A DNA stretch of 64,000 nt from Lachnospiraceae bacterium (GTDB taxonomy: Bacteria; Bacillota; Clostridia; Lachnospirales; Lachnospiraceae), in contig JAFSBX010000131.1 in NCBI GenBank assembly GCA_017437065.1, positions 21,772-85,771 on the forward strand. The letters run 5' to 3'. The position numbers and the translations under genes are program-made. Positions 36,002 through 49,849 of this stretch are shown in pieces. Below the pieces are notes generated by a model. That model ran no database searches. It saw only the letters and a list, made by a program, of their open reading frames with translations, and was not told where the DNA came from. How positions within the stretch are numbered: position 1 is the first letter of the stretch; every line of letters begins with the position of its first letter.

Positions 36002-36030
36002 TAGACAATATTGTCGAAAATAGTTATAAT
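36002..36030 (+). promoter_or_regulatory. Promoter of the ATP synthase operon, with palindrome in the spacer
   Basis: TAGACA (36002-36007) and TATAAT (36025-36030) are 17 bp apart. A perfect 12-bp palindrome GACAATATTGTC (36004-36015) overlaps the -35 element, a possible operator. Confidence 0.75.
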
Positions 36031-36095
36031 TTACTATGTGACATCGAAGTTTTTAGGAAAATATTTACAGCAAAAAATTAGAAAGGAAACGGCAT

Positions 36096-36353
36096 GTGAA
36101 ATTAAATAATTCAGTATATCAGTCATTAGCATTAATAACACAATTTTCGATAAATATGCTGGTTCCTATTTTTTTATGCTCTTTTATCGGATGGTATGCT
36201 GATGATAAATTAGGAACTTCATTTTGGTTTGTTGTGCTGTTCTTTGTGGGGGCGTTAGCGGGTTTTCGAAATGTATATATTCTGGCGAAAAAGATATACA
36301 GTCAGAAAGAAGGGAAACATGGTTATGAAAGAGAAAATCGCAGACGTAAATAA
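36096..36353 (+). CDS. AtpZ/AtpI-like small membrane protein of the ATP synthase operon
   Basis: The 85-residue product has two membrane segments (FSINMLVPIFLCSFIGWYA and FWFVVLFFVGALAGFRNVY) and a charged tail. The AtpZ-like family usually sits at the head of F-ATPase operons, where it assists c-ring assembly or Mg2+ handling. Start GTG with AAAGGA upstream. Its end overlaps the following gene by 35 bp. Confidence 0.8.
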   Translation: MKLNNSVYQSLALITQFSINMLVPIFLCSFIGWYADDKLGTSFWFVVLFFVGALAGFRNVYILAKKIYSQKEGKHGYERENRRRK

Positions 36354-36741
36354 AACGCTTTTAGAGTTATTAGCAGGGATTTTTATTTATGGGATAATTT
36401 GTCAGGTTGTTGGTTTTGTACTGGTTGAGGACAGATTTTCTTACAGCACCGGATTATGGATTGGGATTATCACGGCAATTGCAGCAGCCATTCATATATG
36501 GAAAAGTCTTGACCGTGCTTTGGATTTTGACGAGGGTACGGCAGGAAAAAAGATGCAGGCACAAAGTGTGATACGTTATGTTATCATTGTGATTATTATG
36601 GGACTTACCATGATAAACGGAGTGACGAATCCGTTAGCAGCCTTTTTAGGCATTATGGGATTGAAAGTAGCGGCATATTTACAGCCGTTTACTCATAAAT
36701 TATTAATCAGATTTTTTAGAGGAAAAAAACCTGAAAGTTAA
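36319..36741 (+). CDS. atpI: ATP synthase I subunit-like membrane protein
   Basis: The 140-residue product has four probable membrane segments, such as LLELLAGIFIYGIICQVVGF and VIIVIIMGLTMINGV. AtpI-family proteins assist rotor-ring assembly. Start at 36319 with AGAAGG 5 bp upstream; ATG at 36325 is the alternative. The gene overlaps the preceding one and ends 12 bp before atpB, so its place in the operon is clear. Confidence 0.8.
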   Translation: MVMKEKIADVNKTLLELLAGIFIYGIICQVVGFVLVEDRFSYSTGLWIGIITAIAAAIHIWKSLDRALDFDEGTAGKKMQAQSVIRYVIIVIIMGLTMINGVTNPLAAFLGIMGLKVAAYLQPFTHKLLIRFFRGKKPES

Positions 36742-36753
36742 GGAGGTGAACGT

Positions 36754-37485
36754 ATGGAGCAGGGTATTTTGTTATCCGCCGATAATCTGGACTTTATGAT
36801 TCATGGTGTCTTCTCTTATGAAATATTTGGACAGACCGTATGGATAACAACATCGCATGTTTGCATTCTTATTGTAATGCTCGTCCTGATGGGATTCGCT
36901 TTAGCGGCAAACAGGGCAATGAAACGTGCAACAGAAGTGCCCGGGACATTCCAAAATGTTGTCGAACTGATTGTGGAAATGCTTGATAATATGGCAAATG
37001 GTGTAATGGGGAAATATGCAGTGGCATTTAGGAACTACATCGGAACCATCTTTATTTTTATCCTTGTCAGCAATATATCAGGTATCTTCGGACTCAGACC
37101 GCCTACAGCGGATTACGGTACAACGCTGGCGCTTGGTCTTTTGTCCTTTACAATCATCCATTTTGTTCAGTTTAAGCACAATTCGCTGAAATCAATCTGG
37201 GTTGATATGTGTTCTCCACTGCCACCATGGTTACCGATTTGGTTTGTGATTAACCTGATTGGTGAGATTGCAGTACCGATTTCTTTATCACTGCGTTTGT
37301 TTGCAAACGTATTATCGGGAACTGTTATGATGGCATTAGTCTACGGATTATTAGGATGGGTGGCAACTATCTGGCCGGCAGCACTCCATGTGTATTTTGA
37401 TTTGTTCTCAGGAGCAATTCAGACCTATGTATTCTGTATGTTAACAATGACGTATATTAAAAATGCGTATCCGGCAGAATCTTAA
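36754..37485 (+). CDS. atpB: F0 subunit a
   Basis: The 243-residue product has the subunit a pattern of five to six membrane helices with the essential Arg in SLSLRLFANVLSG. It forms the ion half-channels at the c-ring. AAGGAGGTG lies upstream. With the Na+-type c subunit it would conduct Na+ rather than H+, which is inference from subunit c. Confidence 0.97.
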   Translation: MEQGILLSADNLDFMIHGVFSYEIFGQTVWITTSHVCILIVMLVLMGFALAANRAMKRATEVPGTFQNVVELIVEMLDNMANGVMGKYAVAFRNYIGTIFIFILVSNISGIFGLRPPTADYGTTLALGLLSFTIIHFVQFKHNSLKSIWVDMCSPLPPWLPIWFVINLIGEIAVPISLSLRLFANVLSGTVMMALVYGLLGWVATIWPAALHVYFDLFSGAIQTYVFCMLTMTYIKNAYPAES

Positions 37486-37514
37486 CAGACAATTGAATAA
37501 TATTATATTTTTAG

Positions 37515-37778
<264 letters not shown>

Positions 37779-37830
37779 TTCAAAGTGCCGGTATGGCAGA
37801 CGGTAATAAAGAAAAGAAAGGAGGCAGGAG

Positions 37831-38333
37831 ATGGAGAGACTTTTTAATTTGGACTTTCAGCTGATCACCGATGCTTCATTGATGATTATTGCGATATTTG
37901 TGCTGTTTTTGTTCCTGTCATATTTCTTATTCAATCCGGCTCGTAAGATGCTGGAAAGCAGAAAAGAAAAGATTAAAAATGAACTGGATGCAGCAGAAAA
38001 AGACATGGCTGATGCCAAGGATTTAAAGCTGGAATACGAAGCAAAATTAAAAGAAATTAATAAAGAAGCCGAAGAAATTTTAAGCGATGCAAGAAAGAAA
38101 GCACTTGCAAATGCTGCTAAAATCGAAGCAGATGCAAAAGAAGAAGCAGCAAGAATTATGGAAAGAGCAAGACAGGAAGCAGAGCTTGAAAAACAGAAGG
38201 CTGCAGATGATGTTAAGAGAGAAATGGTTTCCATCGCATCGTTAATGGCAGGCAAGGTTGTCGCTGCTTCTATCGATACCACGGTGCAGGAAAGCCTGAT
38301 TAACGAAACTTTGAAGGAAATAGGTGAAAGCAC

Positions 38334-38346
<13 letters not shown>
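37831..38346 (+). CDS. atpF: F0 subunit b
   Basis: The 171-residue product has one N-terminal membrane segment (ASLMIIAIFVLFLFLSYFLF) and then a long, Glu/Lys/Ala-rich helical region that forms the peripheral stalk, ending with the delta-binding part. AAAGGAGG upstream. Its end overlaps atpH by 13 bp. Confidence 0.96.
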
Positions 38347-40410
<2,064 letters not shown>

Positions 40411-40431
40411 CAGGAAAGGTTAGGTGACAGT

Positions 40432-41292
40432 ATGGCGTCAATGCGCGATATCAAAAGACGTAAGGGTAGTATTCAAAGTACCCAGCAGATTACCAAAGCC
40501 ATGAAACTTGTTTCTACTGTTAAGCTGCAGAGAGCAAAAGGACGTGCGGAGAAATCAAAATCCTATTTTGAATGCATGTATGAAACCGTAACTTCCATGC
40601 TTGCGAAGACAGGAAATCTGGAACATAAATATTTGAAAGCAGGAGATTCCCGGAAGAAAGCAGTAATTCTGATTACTTCTAACCGAGGACTTGCAGGAGG
40701 ATATAACTCCAACGTAATCAAACTGATTACACAGGGAGATTTTAAGAAAGAAGATTTAGCTATTTATGCAGTGGGTGGTAAAGGTAGAGATACTTTGAGC
40801 CGCTACGGCTATGATGTGAAGGCAGACTATTCCGATTGCATTGAGGAACCGGCATATGTGGATGCAATGAATATCAGCAAAGAGCTGCTTAATGGCTTTG
40901 CAGCAGGTGAATTCGGAGAGATTTATCTGGCGTATACTTCTTTTAAGAATACGGTAAGCCATGAGCCGAAGCTGTTAAAACTGTTACCCGTAGAAATAGA
41001 AGAAACGGAAGCAGAAGATGATAAAACAAGCAAGGCGCTGATGAGCTTTGAACCGGAAGATGATCAGGCACTTGACCTGATTATTCCGAAATATATAACC
41101 AGTCTGATTTTCGGAGCTATGGTAGAGTCAGCAGCAAGTGAAAACGGTGCCAGAATGCAGGCAATGGATTCAGCAACAAGCAATGCTGAAGAAATGATAG
41201 GTAATCTGACCCTTATGTACAATAGAGCACGTCAGGGCTCTATTACACAAGAGTTGACCGAAATTATTGCAGGTGCTAATGCGATTTCGTAA
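40432..41292 (+). CDS. atpG: F1 subunit gamma
   Basis: The 286-residue product begins with the rotor-shaft helix SMRDIKRRKGSIQSTQQITK and ends with the paired helix containing the signature GARMQAMDSATSNAEEMI. It is the rotor axis that couples ion flow to catalysis. GGAAAGGTTAGG lies upstream. Confidence 0.97.
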   Translation: MASMRDIKRRKGSIQSTQQITKAMKLVSTVKLQRAKGRAEKSKSYFECMYETVTSMLAKTGNLEHKYLKAGDSRKKAVILITSNRGLAGGYNSNVIKLITQGDFKKEDLAIYAVGGKGRDTLSRYGYDVKADYSDCIEEPAYVDAMNISKELLNGFAAGEFGEIYLAYTSFKNTVSHEPKLLKLLPVEIEETEAEDDKTSKALMSFEPEDDQALDLIIPKYITSLIFGAMVESAASENGARMQAMDSATSNAEEMIGNLTLMYNRARQGSITQELTEIIAGANAIS

Positions 41293-41333
41293 GTAAAGTA
41301 CCTGAAAAACAGAGCGAAAAGATGAAAGGATAA

Positions 41334-42794
<1,461 letters not shown>

Positions 42795-42805
42795 GGGGTG
42801 AGCGT

Positions 42806-43210
42806 ATGGCAGATGACAAAAACTTTTTATTAAGAATTATTACTCCGGAAAGAGTGTTTTTTGAAGAAGAAGCCAGCATGGTGGAATTTAATACGACAGA
42901 GGGAGAAATTGGTGTTTATAAAAACCATGTTCCCATGACTGTTATTGTGAAACCGGGTATTCTTACCATTACACAGGATGATGGAGTAAAAGAAGCTGCA
43001 CTTCATTCAGGATTTGTACAGATTTTGCAGGATGAAATAACCATTCTTGCAGAAATTGTGGAGTGGCCGGAAGAAATTGACGCAGCAAGAGCCGAAGCCG
43101 CAAAAGCGCGTGCTGAGGAAAGAATCAAAAACAATAGTTCCGAGACGGATATGGCGAGAGCCGAAGTTGCTTTACAGAGAGCAATGGCACGTATCGAGAT
43201 ACTGAAATAG
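42806..43210 (+). CDS. atpC: F1 subunit epsilon
   Basis: The 134-residue product has the N-terminal beta barrel (ITPERVFFEEEASMVEFNTT, GEIGVYKNHVPMTVIVKPG) and a C-terminal two-helix region with repeated RAEAAKAR-type sequence. It regulates and couples F1. It is the last gene of the operon, 11 bp after atpD. Confidence 0.96.
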   Translation: MADDKNFLLRIITPERVFFEEEASMVEFNTTEGEIGVYKNHVPMTVIVKPGILTITQDDGVKEAALHSGFVQILQDEITILAEIVEWPEEIDAARAEAAKARAEERIKNNSSETDMARAEVALQRAMARIEILK

Positions 43211-43221
43211 TTATTATTCAT

Positions 43222-43252
43222 AAACAGCCTGACACTTGTTGTCGGGCTGTTT
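43222..43252 (+). terminator. Terminator of the ATP synthase operon
   Basis: Perfect 13-bp arms AAACAGCCTGACA and TGTCGGGCTGTTT (one G-T pair) around a 5-nt loop. The T-run is short. Confidence 0.85.
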
Positions 43253-43326
43253 GGTTATATGATTCTGTAACCTGAAATAAGGGAAGCTGCATATGATAAT
43301 CATAAAAGAACAAAGAGTGGAGTATT

Positions 43327-43725
43327 ATGGATCATCATAGAATTCTACCTTTTTACATGACCTATCCGCTACCCTTATTCTATCAGGAAGAAGATAAGGT
43401 GCAGAGAGATTTGGAGTACTTGCAACAAATGTATCCCACAGAGGCAAAACGCTATCAGCAAAAGATTGCGTCTATGTTGGATAAAATTGATTATGACGGA
43501 AGTATGATTTATGATGAATATCCTGACAGAATGAGACTGTATAGTCTCGCACAGGATATCGTAAATCAGATAAAAAAAGAGGAGAGCATGAATCCAATGA
43601 GCAACATGAGTGATTCTGATAATCCGGAAAAATGGGAACATCTTAGTGAACTGGTACAAATTCTGTTATTCTATGAAATATACAGACGCCGTCATACAAA
43701 TCACAGAGGTATTTTAAAATTTTAG
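43327..43725 (+). CDS. Conserved-looking hypothetical protein
   Basis: The 132-residue product starts MDHHRILPFYMTYPLPLFYQ, and the rest is helical and charged, with no membrane segment, signal or motif I recognise. The composition and the plausible ribosome site (GAGTGGAG) suggest a real gene. It lies alone between two terminators, after the ATPase operon. Function unknown. Confidence 0.65.
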   Translation: MDHHRILPFYMTYPLPLFYQEEDKVQRDLEYLQQMYPTEAKRYQQKIASMLDKIDYDGSMIYDEYPDRMRLYSLAQDIVNQIKKEESMNPMSNMSDSDNPEKWEHLSELVQILLFYEIYRRRHTNHRGILKF

Positions 43726-43750
43726 TTGTGGTTTTCCATAAAGGAAAGTA

Positions 43751-43799
43751 AAATATAGTCATAGTGGTGTATAGAAATGTATGCCCTATGACTATATTT
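43751..43799 (+). terminator. Hairpin terminator after the hypothetical gene
   Basis: Perfect 14-bp arms AAATATAGTCATAG and CTATGACTATATTT, with a 21-nt loop and a T-rich tail. Confidence 0.8.
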
Positions 43800-43839
43800 A
43801 TTTTATTATGACAAGAAAAAGTTTTAGGATAGCGGATAC

Positions 43840-45009
43840 ATGGAACAGTTAAAGAATATTTTAAACGATGGAATCAATGAAAATTTATATCAGATTATAT
43901 TAAGTAATCCAAGAAAAACGGGCGGTGTTGAGAAAGTTAAAATCCGTCCTGTTTTAATGAAGGGAAAATTAGAGTTTCAGGAAACCTCTTATGTAGGTAC
44001 AAAGGTATTTCATGAAAACTTTTCAAAAGATAAATTGATAGAGCGGATTTTAACAGCACTTACAGAGAGTTTTAAGCAGGGAGAGTTGGAAAATAAAGAA
44101 TTCCGTGCAACAGTCCTTGTCAGTAAAAAAGGAAAAATTACTGTAAAAACAAAGAAAAATGTAGGAGAAAAGAAAGAAATCGACTTATCACATAACAGAG
44201 TAAAACATTATATATTAGAAGAGGGGACAGTGGTTCCCTTTTTGGTAGAGCTTGGTGTACAGAGTAAAGATGGAAAAATCATTAAATCAAAATATGATAA
44301 ATTTAAACAGATTAATCGTTATCTTGAATTTATCAGAGATGTTTTGCCAATACTTCCAAAGGACAGAACCGTGAATATTATAGATTTCGGATGTGGTAAG
44401 TCGTATTTAACATTTGCGATGTATCATTATTTGAAAGTGTTGAACGGTTATGATATTCGTGTGATTGGTCTGGATTTGAAGGATGATGTTATAGAAAAAT
44501 GCAACCGACTGGCAGAAAAATTTGGTTACAGCAGTGCTTTGAAATTCATACGTGGAGATATCAGTACCTTTGAAGGTGATTATCAGCCGGATATGGTAGT
44601 AACTTTACATGCCTGTGATACAGCCACAGACTATGCTTTGGAAAAAGCAGTACGCTGGGGTGCAAAAGTAATCCTGTCTGTGCCATGTTGCCAGCATGAA
44701 GTGAATAAGCAGATTGAGTGTAAGGAGTTAGAACCGGTATTAAAATATGGATTGCTCAAAGAAAGAATGTCTGCACTTATAACGGATGCAGTACGGGCAA
44801 ACATGTTGGAAGAGCTTGGATATGATGCACAGATACTGGAATTTATTGATATGGAACATACGCCGAAGAACCTGCTAATCAGGGCAGTAAAACGGCAGGA
44901 AACAGGAAATGTGCAGGAAAAGACAGGGGAAACATCATCAGAAATGGCGGAATTTTTGGAATTTCTGCATACAAAACAGACATTAAATGAGTTATTTAGA
45001 AAGGCATAA
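43840..45009 (+). CDS. SAM-dependent methyltransferase (Methyltransf_32-like)
   Basis: The 389-residue product has a class I Rossmann methyltransferase domain (about 170-330): SAM motif VNIIDFGCGKSYLTF, acidic loop VIGLDLKDDVI and motif VTLHACDTATDYALEKA. The segment ILSVPCCQHEVN is a typical feature of the Methyltransf_32 family, whose members act on RNA or protein. The N-terminal 150 residues are a family-specific extension. The substrate is not known. It lies 8 bp upstream of the next gene, so the two are co-transcribed. Confidence 0.82.
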   Translation: MEQLKNILNDGINENLYQIILSNPRKTGGVEKVKIRPVLMKGKLEFQETSYVGTKVFHENFSKDKLIERILTALTESFKQGELENKEFRATVLVSKKGKITVKTKKNVGEKKEIDLSHNRVKHYILEEGTVVPFLVELGVQSKDGKIIKSKYDKFKQINRYLEFIRDVLPILPKDRTVNIIDFGCGKSYLTFAMYHYLKVLNGYDIRVIGLDLKDDVIEKCNRLAEKFGYSSALKFIRGDISTFEGDYQPDMVVTLHACDTATDYALEKAVRWGAKVILSVPCCQHEVNKQIECKELEPVLKYGLLKERMSALITDAVRANMLEELGYDAQILEFIDMEHTPKNLLIRAVKRQETGNVQEKTGETSSEMAEFLEFLHTKQTLNELFRKA

Positions 45010-45017
45010 ATAATAGA

Positions 45018-47549
45018 ATGAAAAAAACACTTATAAAAGCAGCAGTTTTTGTATGTACATTTTTTATTTCTCTGTTTGTAATCAGCAAGATTATGAATCA
45101 TGGAAATACGGATATGACAGCAGAAATGAGTCCTGCTACTTTTCCGCTGATTTATATGAATATAGGTGGAGAGAGGGTGAACTGTCTTCATGGTTACTCG
45201 CAGGAAATGGAAGGGAGTTATTTAAGAGATACGATTACTGTAGTTCCGGAGGGAAGAACAGTACAGTTTGAGATAGAGAAATATGATGCCATAATCTCAG
45301 CGATTTCTTATGAGCTTAGAAGCGTAGATGGGGAAAGACTGATTGAAAATGGTGAAGTGGTTAATAAACAGGAAGAAAGCAAAAGTATAAGTGCTACTAT
45401 AACATTGAAGGATCTGATAGATGCAAAGACGGAGTATAGTCTGATTCTTATTTTAGAAGTAGATGGAAGAGAAATTAGTTATTATACCAGAGTTATTTTA
45501 GCGGAAGATTATTTTATTAAAGAAAAGCTTGATTTTGTCAAAGACTTTCATGATAGAACTTTTGATAAAGAAGCCGCAAAAGAGCTGACTAAGTATTTGG
45601 AGTCAAATTCAGAGGGGGATAATACAACTTTTGCAAAAGTGAATATTCATTCCAGCTTTAACCAGATAACCTGGGGTGACTTGGAAGTAAAGCTGGTTAT
45701 AAATCCCATTATAGATGTAAAGGAAATTTCAAATCAGACAGGTGCTTTTGAGTTGAATTATATAGTGTCTACTTCCGAAGGAAAATACACATATTACTAT
45801 TATGTACAAGAGTATTATAGGGTGCGGTATACCACAGAGCGTATGTATTTGCTGGATTATGAAAGGACAGTGAATCAGATTCTGGATGAAGAGACGGATG
45901 TTTATACAAACAATAAAATTTCGCTTGGCATAATGAATGATGATATACAGTTTGTCGAGAGTGATGGAGGCGGTATATTTGCGTTTGTAAATGCTAATCG
46001 TCTTTACAGTTATAATGTTTTTGATAATAAAATGGCATTGATTTATAGTTTTTATGATAAAGAGAATGCAGATGCGCGGACAATGTATAATCACAATGGT
46101 ATTCGAATACTCAGCGTTGATGAAACAGGCAATGTGCAGTTTATTGTATATGGCTATATGAACCGTGGCAGACACGAGGGTGGCGTAGGAATTCAAGTTT
46201 GTACCTATAACAGTCAGATGAATACTGTTGAGGAAGAGATTTATATTCCGTATGCAAAATCATGGCAGGTGTTGCAGTCTGATGTAGAGCAGCTTGCCTA
46301 TATAAGTAGGACGAATCAGTTTTATATTATGCTTGACCGTACTATTTATGCAGTAAATCTGTCAGCAAAAACCTATGAAGTGCTGGCATCAGATTTGTAT
46401 GACGGAAGTTATCAGATTTCAGAAAGCAATGCCCGAATAGCATGGCAGAACAGTCAGGAACGATATGCCGGTACAGCCTTGATTATTATGGATTTGAATT
46501 CCCAAAAAAGAACGGAAATTCAGGCAGATGCGGGAGAACTGATAGCACCGTTAGGGTTTATGGGAGAAGATATTATATATGGGCTTGCTAAAAAAGAAGA
46601 TGTTGTAGAGGATGAGACAGGAAGAGTTACATTCCCAATGTATAAGGTCATTATACAGGATGAACTTGGGAAAGTAATTCACACTTACGAACAGGATAAT
46701 GCCTATGTTGTGGAAAGTAAGATTCAGGATAATCAGCTAAGTATGACGAGAGTGCGTAAGAAGGAAAATGGAGGCTATGAAGGCATAACTGATGATCAGA
46801 TTATGAGTACGGAAGAGACAGAAGTCGGGACAAATTATGTGGAAACGGTTACAACACAGAAATATGAGAAAATTTTCCAGATTGCGGTCAAAAATAGTAT
46901 CGACGATAAGACATTGCAGGTATTGACTCCGAAAGAAGTATTATTTGAAGGTGGGAGAGAACTTGATTTCAAACAGGAACAGGGACAGAAGGAGTTTTAC
47001 TATGTTTATGGAAAAGGAAGTATTGCCGGAATATTTATGAACCCTGGAAGTGCGGTAGAGCTTGCAAATTCCATATCAGGAGTGGTTGTAAATGATAATG
47101 GTGCTTATGTATGGCAGAAAGGTGGAAGAAACACGAAGAATCAGATTATGGCGATTACAGGGACACAGGTGACGGAAGAGAAAAACAGTCTTGCAGTGTG
47201 TCTGGATACCATATTAGAATTTGAAGGTGTTATGCGAAATACAGAGAATCAGCTGAATCAAGGTGATACAGTAATAGAGATATTGAAAGACGGAATGCCG
47301 GAAGCGCATATTCTTGATCTGACCGGATGTAGTCTGGACTCTATATTGTATTATGTAAATCAGGACATTCCGGTTTTGGCAACATTGAATGATGGTGGTG
47401 CGGTATTGGTAATTGGGTTCAATGAGTTAAATATTGTAATTATGGATCCGGTAACGGGAACTGTTTACAAAAAGGGAATGAATGATTCAGTAAAGTGGTT
47501 TGAGGAAAATGGAAATTGCTTTATTACTTATGTCATGGATAAGCAGTAG
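45018..47549 (+). CDS. Large membrane-anchored protein of unknown function with C39-like end
   Basis: The 843-residue product has one N-terminal membrane segment (FVCTFFISLFVISKIM), with the rest outside. A middle region is rich in beta strands and repeats of short hydrophobic patterns. The last 120 residues resemble a C39-like papain-fold domain: LAVCLDTILEFEGV near the Cys position and NIVIMDPVTGTVY near the Asp, but the expected His before VLVIGFNE is replaced by Ala, so it is probably not catalytic. I do not recognise a named family. It is followed by a c-di-GMP-related gene and may be part of an extracellular sensing unit; this is inference. Confidence 0.7.
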   Translation: MKKTLIKAAVFVCTFFISLFVISKIMNHGNTDMTAEMSPATFPLIYMNIGGERVNCLHGYSQEMEGSYLRDTITVVPEGRTVQFEIEKYDAIISAISYELRSVDGERLIENGEVVNKQEESKSISATITLKDLIDAKTEYSLILILEVDGREISYYTRVILAEDYFIKEKLDFVKDFHDRTFDKEAAKELTKYLESNSEGDNTTFAKVNIHSSFNQITWGDLEVKLVINPIIDVKEISNQTGAFELNYIVSTSEGKYTYYYYVQEYYRVRYTTERMYLLDYERTVNQILDEETDVYTNNKISLGIMNDDIQFVESDGGGIFAFVNANRLYSYNVFDNKMALIYSFYDKENADARTMYNHNGIRILSVDETGNVQFIVYGYMNRGRHEGGVGIQVCTYNSQMNTVEEEIYIPYAKSWQVLQSDVEQLAYISRTNQFYIMLDRTIYAVNLSAKTYEVLASDLYDGSYQISESNARIAWQNSQERYAGTALIIMDLNSQKRTEIQADAGELIAPLGFMGEDIIYGLAKKEDVVEDETGRVTFPMYKVIIQDELGKVIHTYEQDNAYVVESKIQDNQLSMTRVRKKENGGYEGITDDQIMSTEETEVGTNYVETVTTQKYEKIFQIAVKNSIDDKTLQVLTPKEVLFEGGRELDFKQEQGQKEFYYVYGKGSIAGIFMNPGSAVELANSISGVVVNDNGAYVWQKGGRNTKNQIMAITGTQVTEEKNSLAVCLDTILEFEGVMRNTENQLNQGDTVIEILKDGMPEAHILDLTGCSLDSILYYVNQDIPVLATLNDGGAVLVIGFNELNIVIMDPVTGTVYKKGMNDSVKWFEENGNCFITYVMDKQ

Positions 47550-47587
47550 CAAAGTAGGAAACAAATGAAGAAGGGATCGCGGGTGTT

Positions 47588-49849
47588 ATGGCGAAAAAAA
47601 AGAAAAAATTTGTATTCAGAATAGGATACATTACGATTCTGATGGTGGTTATGATAGGAGTTTTGATAGGATATTCCCAGACATTAGAAAATGAACTTAG
47701 AAAAGAAATACAAAGTACATTGAAGGATGTTTCGAGTCAGAATGCTCTTATTATACAAAATGAAATAGAAGGTTATAAAAATACGCTGACAGAAGTAGCA
47801 GAACGAGTTAGTGAATCGGAGGAGTCTGATGAATGGGAAATTGTAGAGACTCTTAAACCAATTGCGCAGAGATATTCCTTTTATCGAATGGGATATTTTA
47901 AAGCAAATGGTTTGGCTTATACGACAGATGGAGTAGTAATGAATATTTCTGATTGCGAGTATTTTCAGGAGGTAATGCAGGGAATCATCCGACCATCGAA
48001 TCCTTTAACTGACAAGATAAGTGGAGAGAAAGTTGCTATATTTAGTGTTCCCATTGTAAAGGATAATAAAGTTATAGGTGGTATTACTGCATCATACAGT
48101 ATAGACAGTTTAAAGGAAGTTTTAGCAGTGTCTTCTTTTGATGGAGAGGGTTACAGTTATATTGTAAGGAAAGATGGAGCTAAAGTAATTGATTCTGTGA
48201 ATCCAAACAGTTTTAAAAATATGAATAATATTCTTGAATCTATGGAACAGATGGATGAAAGAAATGCGGAAGCGATACAGATATTAAAAACATATTTGGA
48301 GAATGAGCAAAGCGGATATGTTATTTTTTATAACAGTATTGCAAAATATATGTACTGCACTCCGTTAGGGATTAATGATTGGTATTTGCTTGATGTAGTT
48401 CCAGTTGAGGTTATGGAGACAAGTACTAACTATATTATGCATAGAACATATGCAATTTGTTTTGCGTTAATTGTTGTATATACGGTTATCATTGTTTTGA
48501 TTTTCATGGAAGAATACAAGAAAAAGAAGCAGATGCGGGAATTGCTCTATGTAGATAATCTGACAGGTGGGAATACTTATGCCAAATTTAAGGAAGAAGT
48601 AGAAAAAAAGAAAAGAAATTCTTATACATCAAAAGCGTTTATTATTATGGATATTAAGGATTTTAAGCTGGTAAACGAGTTGTTTGGACATGATGAAGGT
48701 AATAAGGTATTGTGTTATATCTGGGAGGTGATTCAAGAAAATTGCAGGGAAGGTGAGGTGGCAGCACGAAGAATTGCAGACCGTTTTACTCTGTTTTTCT
48801 ATTATGGGGAAAAGAAAGAAGTAGAAGAACGTGTAATGAAAATTGCCGAGAAAATAAAGAGTTATAGTATACAGAAGGCAGGAGAGTATATTGTACAGCC
48901 TGTTTTTGGTATTTATTATATTGAAAAAGATACAGAAGATGTGGATGATATGTTGAATTGTGCTACGTTGGCACACAACATTGCAAAAAAAGAAGCAGAA
49001 GGTGTATATTTTGTTTACAACAATGATATTAAAGACAAGATGTTGAAAAAAAAGCAGCTTTCTGACCAGATGGATCATGCGTACAGACATCATCAGTTTG
49101 TAGTGTTTTATCAGCCTAAGTATGCTGCGGAGACGAAAGAACTGGCGGGAGCAGAAGCTTTGGTAAGATGGAGAAAGTCTGATGGAACAATGGTGCCGCC
49201 GGGAATGTTTATTCCACTTGCAGAAGAAACCAATTTTGTATGTAAACTGGACAAGTATGTATTTCAGGAAGTGTGTCTGGCACAGAAACGTTGGATGGAT
49301 AAAGGGATGAAGATTGTTCCTATTTCTGTAAACCTGTCACGCAGGCATTTAAATAATCCGGAATTTATAGAAGAGTATAAAGCAATATTGGATGAATCAG
49401 GTATACCTATTGACTGTGTGCAGCTTGAAATTACGGAAAGTGCCATGTACGAGAAACAGGAAGAGTTCATTCGGATAATGGAAAAGCTACATGAGACGGG
49501 ATTTAAGATTTTGATGGATGATTTTGGAACAGGTTATTCTTCGCTTACTATGTTACGACAGATTCCTATTGATGTTATGAAACTGGATAAAACTTTTGTT
49601 GATGACTATAAAGATGTAAAAAGTGAGCAGATTATCAGATGTGTTTTGCGGATGGCACAGAATCTGGATATCTCTATTACCGCTGAAGGTGTAGAGACAG
49701 AAGAACAATATATTTTCTTAAGGGAAATCGGATGTGATACGATTCAGGGATATTATTTTGCGAAACCCATGCCGGAAAGTGATTATGAAAAGTGTATGGA
49801 GAAGAAACAGGAGGAGAAAGCAAATGAAGAAATTTGTGAAAGAATTTAA
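47588..49849 (+). CDS. Membrane sensor with degenerate GGDEF and active-looking EAL domain
   Basis: The 753-residue product has two membrane segments (about 10-30 and 287-308) around a Cache-like sensor domain, then a GGDEF-like domain with the signature degraded to RRIADRF, and an EAL domain (about 490-735). EAL motifs are intact: [45 protein letters not shown] and QGYYFAKPM. It should degrade c-di-GMP in response to an external signal rather than make it. Its end overlaps mscL by 26 bp. The Cache ligand is unknown. Confidence 0.92.
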   Translation: MAKKKKKFVFRIGYITILMVVMIGVLIGYSQTLENELRKEIQSTLKDVSSQNALIIQNEIEGYKNTLTEVAERVSESEESDEWEIVETLKPIAQRYSFYRMGYFKANGLAYTTDGVVMNISDCEYFQEVMQGIIRPSNPLTDKISGEKVAIFSVPIVKDNKVIGGITASYSIDSLKEVLAVSSFDGEGYSYIVRKDGAKVIDSVNPNSFKNMNNILESMEQMDERNAEAIQILKTYLENEQSGYVIFYNSIAKYMYCTPLGINDWYLLDVVPVEVMETSTNYIMHRTYAICFALIVVYTVIIVLIFMEEYKKKKQMRELLYVDNLTGGNTYAKFKEEVEKKKRNSYTSKAFIIMDIKDFKLVNELFGHDEGNKVLCYIWEVIQENCREGEVAARRIADRFTLFFYYGEKKEVEERVMKIAEKIKSYSIQKAGEYIVQPVFGIYYIEKDTEDVDDMLNCATLAHNIAKKEAEGVYFVYNNDIKDKMLKKKQLSDQMDHAYRHHQFVVFYQPKYAAETKELAGAEALVRWRKSDGTMVPPGMFIPLAEETNFVCKLDKYVFQEVCLAQKRWMDKGMKIVPISVNLSRRHLNNPEFIEEYKAILDESGIPIDCVQLEITESAMYEKQEEFIRIMEKLHETGFKILMDDFGTGYSSLTMLRQIPIDVMKLDKTFVDDYKDVKSEQIIRCVLRMAQNLDISITAEGVETEEQYIFLREIGCDTIQGYYFAKPMPESDYEKCMEKKQEEKANEEICERI

